Of a DNA stretch of 64,000 bases, positions 57,882-64,000 are shown one piece after another. Source of the DNA: Breviolum minutum Mf 1.05b.01 (taxonomy: Eukaryota > Sar > Dinophyceae > Suessiales > Symbiodiniaceae); NCBI GenBank assembly GCA_000507305.1, contig DF239942.1:1-64000 (forward strand), written 5' to 3'. Under the pieces are notes generated by a model. The model searched no databases and was not told the origin of the DNA. It saw nothing but the letters and a program-made list of their open reading frames with translations. Both the position numbers and the translations under genes were made by a program. How positions within the stretch are numbered: the stretch's first letter is position 1; every line of letters starts with the position of its first letter.

Positions 57882-57968
57882 GCTGAAGCAGCTTGCGCCA
57901 AAAACAAACAGCCAGTCCAGAAAATGGCTTCCCTACAAAGTGGCAATCTTTTGAGTAGTTGTCGACAA
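57882..57968 (+). CDS. Candidate exon (AEAACAKNKQPVQKMASLQS...)
   Basis: CAGTCCTCAG|G and a GTACAT donor bound exactly 29 codons: AEAACAKNKQPVQKMASLQS GNLLSSCRQ, phase 0 at both ends. Confidence 0.5.
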
Positions 57969-58094
57969 GTACATAGTTCTAAGGTTGTTTCAACACACCT
58001 TTGGAACACACCCCTAAACCTTTACCAACAGGTATTTTCACCATCTAAGTATCCCAACTTGCCAACACGTTTTGGTTGCCGTTTTTTTTCGAAG

Positions 58095-58130
58095 GAGTTG
58101 GCCAGCGCCCTCACCACGCAACTCACCAAG
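58095..58130 (+). CDS. Micro-exon (ELASALTTQLTK)
   Basis: TTTTCGAAG|G and GTTTGT bound 12 codons, ELASALTTQLTK, phase 0. Consistent in phase with the neighbouring candidate exons. Confidence 0.5.
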
Positions 58131-58316
58131 GTTTGTAGCCTAAGATCTGTGAAAGGATGTGAAAGATTTCCATGGGGCATCGGTGGCGTTGCAGTTGTTT
58201 GTTTTGTTTTGTTTTGGTTTCGTTTTGTTTGTCTGCCTGTCTGTTTGTTTGCTTGTTTGTGTGCGAGGTAGTTCGGTGGCGAGTTGCATTTGTAAATGGT
58301 TTGATTTCCATTTCAG

Positions 58317-58347
58317 TGATCTACGAAAACCTCTTTTCCTGAACATG
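58317..58347 (+). CDS. Micro-exon candidate (DLRKPLFLNM)
   Basis: A textbook TTTCCATTTCAG acceptor and GTAAGA donor enclose 31 nt reading (x)DLRKPLFLNM. The splice signals are strong, but the leading phase (one nucleotide) does not fit the phase-0 exons around it without another exon. Confidence 0.4.
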
Positions 58348-58517
58348 GTAAGACAACTTCAAACCAAAAACCAACACATACACCCAAACATGCCAATTAA
58401 CTACGACACTACAAACAGCAAACAGTTTGGACTCGGGTTGATTGCTTCCCACCATTTTGGTTTATGCCTTCACATGCGTGATGAGATGACTTTGTTGAAT
58501 TGGTGCGGATTCCCAAG

Positions 58518-58577
58518 GACAAAGAGAGGGCAAAGTCGCAGATGCATCAATTGAAAGAAGCAGAGAAGCAGCTCGAG
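58518..58577 (+). CDS. Coiled-coil exon (DKERAKSQMHQLKEAEKQLE)
   Basis: GATTCCCAAG|G and GTGTGG bound exactly 20 codons: DKERAKSQMHQLKEAEKQLE, a clear coiled-coil heptad pattern, phase 0. With the next exon it forms a continuous coil. Confidence 0.7.
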
Positions 58578-59341
58578 GTGTGGAGAGATCCGATGGCAAA
58601 CTGAGTGGCCAATGAGTCGTGGCATTTTGGGTGTTGGGTGATTTTTGGAGATCCGAAAATTTCGAGTTTTTGAGTTGCAAACATGTGAGATGCAAAAACA
58701 CTTAGAAAAACGGCAAGTGTTGAACATAATGCAATTCACTTTTCCAGAATGAACGTATTTCATCGCTCCCTCATCCAGGGTGTATTTCAAATTTTGTGAG
58801 GTAAGTTCAGCAGCGAGGAGGCATCAATTTTATTGATCCGTATTTTAACCTGACGGTACAGGATGTGCACATAAGTTTTTAGAGTAGTATGTAGATTCCC
58901 ATTAGTTCAGTATGAGGGTACCAAAACAATCACACATGTTAATCTTATCATCCAATTCTCGATGTCCCATCCAGGTCAGTCTAGAACTTCTCGAACTTAT
59001 TGATCAATGTTACAAGTTACAAGAGATTTCTATGAATTCTTTGCTACCTTTTCGGTTTGTAGTTTAGTCCTTTAATGTTTTATTCTTTTAAATGGACTTT
59101 GGAATTTTTCTGGAAATAGAATACACATCAATCGTAGTTTACGGTGGATGAGTGATTCCCCAAAACGAAGGTTTCGGCCCCGGAATGTTGGATGATAAAT
59201 TGGTAGGACATATGGACATACATTGATTGGAAAGCCCAGAACGAATTGCTGGTGGTTATCTAACTGGTAGAAACATGTAGAGATGTAGGGAAAAAAACAG
59301 TGCTCCTCATGAAAGCTGTGTTTTTTGAAAAACCCTCACAG

Positions 59342-59383
59342 GAGAAGCAAAAACAATTGGACGAACTCGAGAAACGCATCTTC
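59342..59383 (+). CDS. Coiled-coil micro-exon (EKQKQLDELEKRIF)
   Basis: AACCCTCACAG|G and GTGAGA bound 14 codons: EKQKQLDELEKRIF, phase 0, same heptad style as the exon before it. Probably the tail of the large gene or of a separate coiled-coil gene. Confidence 0.7.
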
Positions 59384-60344
59384 GTGAGAGTCTCAAGGGG
59401 TGCTTTGAGGATCATCTCCATGGATCTTAATAATGAATCCTAATGATTTTGAACACCCTGTGACTGTGTCATGAAGTGTTTACCCTTCCATGCATGGGGA
59501 TATTTGCCCAGTGCATATTAAATGCCAAAAGTCTTGTCTTTGATGTGCATAATATATTTCTTTCCACTCGTCAGCGTTGAACTGAGGACTTTTAGATTAT
59601 TTGTTGCCCCAAGTCAACGCCAAAGGAAAAGAAGAATGCAATTCAGCATATTTTTGATGATGAACAGTCACACGCTAACAAGATTAGATCTATTAAATAG
59701 GAAACGCATGGAATTTTACATTGCATTGATGATTTCACTATCTATTTAAAGATTGCATGACATTTTCATGGTTAGATAATACACATGCAACAAATAGCGC
59801 AAGTTGAACAAGCAAAATGAAACAAGATACACACTTTTACAACTTTACAACATGAATGCAATGATAATTTGCTGAGAAATGATGATGCACAGGTCAAGTC
59901 GTGGTGGTAGTCGTAGTGGTAGTGGTAGTGGTAGTAGTATTGTTCTCGTCTCGACTTCATGATGTCCCCTTTTTGAGGCCATGACCGATGGCTTGGATGA
60001 TGTCATCGAACTGAACGTGGGAGGTTGGTGCTCCCAATAGAGAACACAAAATGCGTATTAAAGGTAAAAGTTCTTGGATTTAGCTAATATTTGTTGTGGG
60101 TTGTCTTTAAGTTGAAGGGGGCTATTGAACAAACCATTCGAGGAATCAGGTTCAAAGTATTTCTAGCGCTTTTTTGTTTCCAAACATGGCCTGAAACTAG
60201 TGCCACAAAGGGCATGATCTTTGCAAAGGAGGTTGCTCTTATTCATGGTAAACAAAAAACGATGTCAACTTGTTTACTAGGTTCGCATTGGCCTTGGCTG
60301 TGTCAAAATACATCTCTCTTCTACCCAGAGTCAATATGATGAAG

Positions 60345-60421
60345 TACTGTTGATGGCTGAAATCCTGCACCACCTGCGATGTATAAAACCCTGTAAATAA
60401 TGGGATATTTACCATATCAAC
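60345..60421 (+). mobile_element. Inverted-repeat element family A, 3'-truncated copy
   Basis: TACTGTTGATGGCTGAAATC through CCTGTAAATAATGGGATATT to ACCATATCAAC, then family similarity ends. Shorter related fragments start at about 7548 and 41977. Reverse-orientation fragments lie at about 30860-30975. Confidence 0.65.
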
Positions 60422-60575
60422 ATTATTGTCAAACAATCAAAAATTCGTTGTCCCCAACCGGTATCAATGTACTTGTCCAAAATCGTCGAGTCTTTGTCCT
60501 TTTGGTGCTAAGAGGTCAACATATGAGCACCACTCGTGGCGTTCTGTGTTGTGCATCACATTCGATGCTTGCAGG

Positions 60576-60608
60576 CAGGGCTTGTGGGAAGTTTTCTTTT
60601 GCGGAGAG
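60576..60608 (+). CDS. Possible short exon ending in GTGAGT donor
   Basis: GCTTGCAG|G and a perfect GTGAGT enclose 33 nt. The surrounding GC-rich stretch from about 60470 is open in two frames (one with VLCITFDACRQGLWEVFFCG), so frame and 5' edge are undecided. Confidence 0.3.
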
Positions 60609-60969
60609 GTGAGTGAACATGAATACGATTGACACCACCTAGGTTAGTCTTTGGTGGTTAGCAGGTTTGGTACAGATGAATTACAACTACAACCGCTTCC
60701 CGAATCCAAGGATTCGGGTTGTTTATGAGACCAAATTTACCGAAAGGCGAAGGATTTTCGAGATGCTAATCCCAAGTCTAGAAAGGAAGGATCACATGTT
60801 GTGGCCTTACTGTTGCTTTGGGTATGTCTCAAGCGGAAGCACCCTAAGGCCGCTAGTCATTTGCTAGTCACAAAAAACCCTCATCCCTCTCGAAGGAGAA
60901 AAAGAACACCAAACATCTTCACTCCAAGGTGGAAACGTTTTTTTTTAAATAGTGAATCATTCACGGCAG

Positions 60970-61082
60970 CAATTTCAACAAGTACCAAGTGAATCCCTTA
61001 GGGAGGGTGCGATTTCTTGGAGCAAACAGCCCATGCAAGTGGTCAATGTGCTCATCCGAAACGCTGCTAGGCATGTTCAGTG
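60970..61082 (+). CDS. Candidate exon (AISWSKQPMQVVNVLIRNAA...)
   Basis: TCACGGCAG leads into QFQQVPSESLREGAISWSKQ PMQVVNVLIRNAARHVQ, exit at GTAACT. Balanced composition over 37 codons; AG is not followed by G here. Confidence 0.45.
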
Positions 61083-61658
61083 GTAACTTTGATGCCAGCC
61101 ATAAACGGGACAAGGCTGCCAACGGCGGGAAATCGGCAAGGGATGATTGGTGAAACCAAACTTAGCTTAGTGGAGGAACAGTTGTCGGAAACCGATTTTT
61201 GCAAAAAGCTTGGGGTGATTTGATGGATGGTGTAGATGATAGGAGGGAATGGTGAAACATGTCGAAAGCAATGATGAACTATGATCACAAACATTCAGAG
61301 AGCGAGTGAACTTCGATGTTATGGGCGATTTATGAGGGAAATCTTCCCATAGACATTGAAGACGCAATAGGATGATTTATAGTGGTACTACCAAAATCCT
61401 CCTGGGAAGAAGTTTCCCTGATTAAGCAATCGCCATGCAACAGTTAAATATGACAAGTTGCTGCGTTACATAATACATGTTTGATCATGTTTGCATATAT
61501 ATATATAATTATATAGATATACACTTATACACGTATTGAAGGTTTTCACTCCAATTCGGGATATTTCTTTCCCAAGTGACAATTCGTGATATTTCTTGGA
61601 CGCTCACTGGTGAAGCACCAAGCATTGTCGGATATTGGAAAGATGTTTCCATTTCACT

Positions 61659-61770
61659 AAGTACACCCCCGAAAACTAACATGTCCCCTAAAAAAGGGAC
61701 TATTTGAGTAGGGAATACATCTTCCAACCATTGATTTTCAGGGGACATGTTAGTTTTCAGGGGAGTATGT
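61659..61770. mobile_element. Inverted-repeat element family C-like, copy 4
   Basis: GTACACCCCCGAAAACTAAC ATGTCCCCT pairs over about 30 bp with AGGGGACATGTTAGTTTTCA GGGGAGTAT. Interior TCTTCCAACCATTGATTTTC as in copy 2. The best-preserved hairpin of the group. A half-element with CCTCCCTGAAATTAACAG is at about 5668. Confidence 0.75.
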
Positions 61771-62099
61771 TTCCAATTTTCCACATATTCTTACCGTTTT
61801 CTTCCGCTTCAAAAGGACAACCGCATTTTCCTTGATGTCGATCCACCACTATTCGAGAAGGTTGGGGGCTGGTTGAGGAGCCCGTTTGTGCCCTGGAAAT
61901 TTTGAAGATGAGTAGAATGCCTTATTTTTTTTGAGTTGATGGATTTTCACTAATGTAAAGCTTCCGCTACTTTCGCAAGTCTTGACTTAGCTGGATTCAA
62001 TTACATACGTAGAATATACATATGTTTATATTCACATCTACATACATATGGGCCTTTCCATTTATTGTGTGTTCAAGGTTTTAGTAAGGAGAAAGGTTC

Positions 62100-62740
62100 G
62101 ACATGGACGAATCATACCCCCGAATCATACCCGCGAATCATACCCCGAATCATACCCCCGAATCATACCCCCAAACCATACCGCCGAATCACACCCCACA
62201 CCTTACTATTATTACCACTGCCACTGCTACTACCACTGCTACTACCACTACTACCACGACCACTACCACCACCAAAACCAAGACCACCACTACCACCACT
62301 ACCACCACTACCACCACTACCACCACTACCACGACCACGACGACGACTACTACTACTACTACTCCTCCTACTACTACTACTACTACTACTACTACCCGAA
62401 TCATACTCGAATCATACCCGAATCATAGCCGAATCATACCCAATCGGCCCAGGGTGGCCAGAGTCAGGTTAGTTCAGTTGGTAGTGCGCAGGGCCTGTAA
62501 AGCTTAGGCTTAAGGCTCAATTCCCAGCCAGTGCTGATATGAAGGTTTTCGGCGCCGCGAATCATACCCGCGAATCATACCCCGAATCATACCCCCGAAT
62601 CATACCTCAACGTACAAACCTTTTCCGTCTGGCACGGATTAAACGGAAATAGCCATNTACCCCCGAACGTCATACCCCCGAACTACATACCTCAAGTCAA
62701 ACCTTTCCGTCTGGGCTACGGATTAACGGAAATAGCCATA
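62100..62740. repeat. CGAATCATACCCC minisatellite array with (ACC/ACT)n core
   Basis: Copies of CGAATCATACCCC (12-15 bp, variable C run) at 62115-62195, 62397-62440 and 62558-62606, plus degraded copies to 62690, all in the same orientation. An ACC/ACT core lies at 62205-62395. Two copies of a segment with CCTTTTCCGTCTGGCACGGA...ACGGAAATAGCCAT occur at 62610-62656 and 62697-62739; each can form a small hairpin (TTTCCGT/ACGGAAA). One N at 62657. Confidence 0.85.
62462..62534 (+). ncRNA. Degenerate tRNA-like sequence (possible SINE head)
   Basis: TAGTTCAGTTGG at 62469 fits the pol III A box and GGCTCAATTCC at 62513 fits the B box with one mismatch. They are 44 bp apart, exactly the spacing from tRNA position 8 to 52. 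The D stem is mostly pairable, but the anticodon, T and acceptor stems are largely mismatched, so it is not a working tRNA. Probably a tRNA-derived SINE or dead tRNA gene. Confidence 0.45.
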
Positions 62741-63136
62741 TATATATATAGATACATGTTATAGCTATAAACTTGCGATGATTATAATTAATCAGTTCCC
62801 TAGTGCGATACATTGGAAGGACTGTATAATGACCACTCCATTTACACCAACGGAGCCAACCCCAGGCTGGAATTGGGTCCTAAAGGTTTGTCAGCATTCG
62901 TGTAAGTTTCTGATGATGGTAGAGGCTGTACATACACATTTATAGAGACATTTACATACCCACACAATATATATATATATATATGTATTATATATATATA
63001 TATACACACATCCATATTGATCTACATCCCACTCTCTCTCTCTTTTAGATGCAATATTGGTGGTAAAGAAAAAACCACCAATTTCCACCTTTCACCCCCA
63101 AAAAATCGCGTTTTTTCACCCCCAAAAAACGGCCAG

Positions 63137-63216
63137 GTCCTGCGACACTTGCGCTTGCGTCGCATCGCTAGCCCAGAGCACCCAGCGCCCTTACCACATG
63201 TGCCCGAGGCGGGAAG
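63137..63216 (+). CDS. Candidate exon (VLRHLRLRRIASPEHPAPLP...)
   Basis: ACGGCCAG|G and a GTATGG donor enclose VLRHLRLRRIASPEHPAPLP HVPEAG. Noticeably GC-rich against AT-rich surroundings, as for other exons here. A second frame is also open. Confidence 0.5.
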
Positions 63217-63246
63217 GTATGGTGATGGTGCTTCATCTTACCCTTA

Positions 63247-63352
63247 AGGTCAAGATAGATGGTACAGATAGCAATTTTGGTAAGTTAGTAAAGGGTCCTT
63301 AGAAATCGAATATGTAGACACCTGTGCCATCTATTTTTCAATTACTGTATTT
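63247..63352. mobile_element. Inverted-repeat element family D, copy 2
   Basis: TCAAGATAGATGGTACAGAT to CTGTGCCATCTATTTTTCAA, followed in both copies by A-TACTGTAT. Same central GTTAGTAAAGGGTCCTT. Confidence 0.75.
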
Positions 63353-63359
63353 GATGCCC

Positions 63360-64000
63360 CAAATTCTTTGGGGTTCCCCTTTTCTTTTGTGACTTCCAAG
63401 AGATGGATGCTTGAAAGCTTTTCATTTACCCAAGCAGAAGGGTATCTTCAGCAGAAGGCAGAAGGTTGGGCTTAACCTACTTCTTTTGGCTCAAAAACCT
63501 CAAAAATTGAAGAGGCCGAAGCTTGGGAGCAAAGCTAAGATAAGCTGGTTGCTGTAAAAAAACATCTTCTGTCAGAAACATGGCATCTACAACCCACAGC
63601 TCGGAAGTCACAAGAGGGGCTCCAAACCTGGAAAAGGCATAGTAAGGATCGATGGAACAGGTCACACCTTGGATTTTCTCATACCAACCTTTTTACTTTT
63701 TTGGGGGAATCCTGTAGTTAAGTTGGATAGCAATGAAAGTTGTCCACATATTGTGTTGGGGTGTGATTTTCCCCATTGAACGTATATGTTGTTGCTTATC
63801 ATTACCCTGTTACTAATGTCAGTTTGTCGGTTTGTCTAGTTTTCCAGATGCTTCAATACGTACATAGATTCCCGAAACCTCCGTCGTTTCTGCATTGCGA
63901 GCAGAACGTGATTTTGATGGTTGCTAAACTTGGATAGGAAGCATTTAGTCCATGCTGTTTGACACCAAAAAAACAAGCCATGTAAAATGGTCTAATCTGC
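63360..64000. other. End of window, unassigned
   Basis: Short open frames on both strands, no splice-bounded exon seen. Confidence 0.35.

Noticed and set aside
62048..62507. Three overlapping + frames of 126-135 codons
   Set aside because: Products of the CGAATCATACCCC and ACC/ACT repeats.
63483..63495. TTTTGGCTCAA resembling the end of the dinoflagellate spliced-leader
   Set aside because: Only about 11 bases match, no upstream leader sequence and no gene start follows; probably chance.

Overview
This looks like nuclear DNA of a dinoflagellate, most likely a symbiodiniacean or a relative (inference). The signs are small exons in large introns, 3' splice sites mostly of the form CAG|G, several best-fitting donors that are GC or GA instead of GT, all credible coding on one strand, FNIP-type leucine-rich repeats, FkbM-like methyltransferases and many microsatellites. 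Five short runs of N mark assembly gaps or ambiguities. There is no sign of bacterial operons, plasmids or phage.

The backbone is one very large gene on the + strand. Cys-rich exons of the GCC2/GCC3 (ephrin-A receptor-like) type lie at about 1.8-11.3 kb. Exons of the conserved multi-pass membrane core follow: a helix ending in NYIQ at 11.4 kb, an ACLI...LLP exon at 13.3 kb, a ...FYYF / ECVYIFRK pair at 18.9 and 19.7 kb, and helix-rich exons at 28-38 kb. A C-terminal tail of charged and coiled-coil exons lies at 40-46 kb and perhaps continues at 54-61 kb. The exon order agrees with the family domain order, so I read it as a putative surface or vesicle membrane protein of unknown ligand. Individual exon boundaries are predictions from splice motifs and open frames only.

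Two duplicated gene pairs sit inside this backbone, in the same orientation. At 19.9-26.9 kb are two copies of a gene encoding a basic NLS-like motif, a ubiquitin-like N-terminal domain and about 20 FNIP-type repeats. The first is open (645 aa); the second has a 1-nt frameshift. At 46.95-54.35 kb a tandem duplication of about 3.9 kb and 3.5 kb units carries two FkbM-like methyltransferase genes, both open in their main exon.

The introns hold at least five families of short (about 80-125 bp) inverted-repeat elements resembling MITEs or introner elements. Other non-coding content is large minisatellite/microsatellite arrays (three with a trinucleotide core flanked by decorated repeats), a degenerate tRNA-like sequence with pol III box spacing, and simple repeats. 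The most unusual observation is that the two FkbM duplication units carry unrelated foldback arrays at the same intron position around a shared core.
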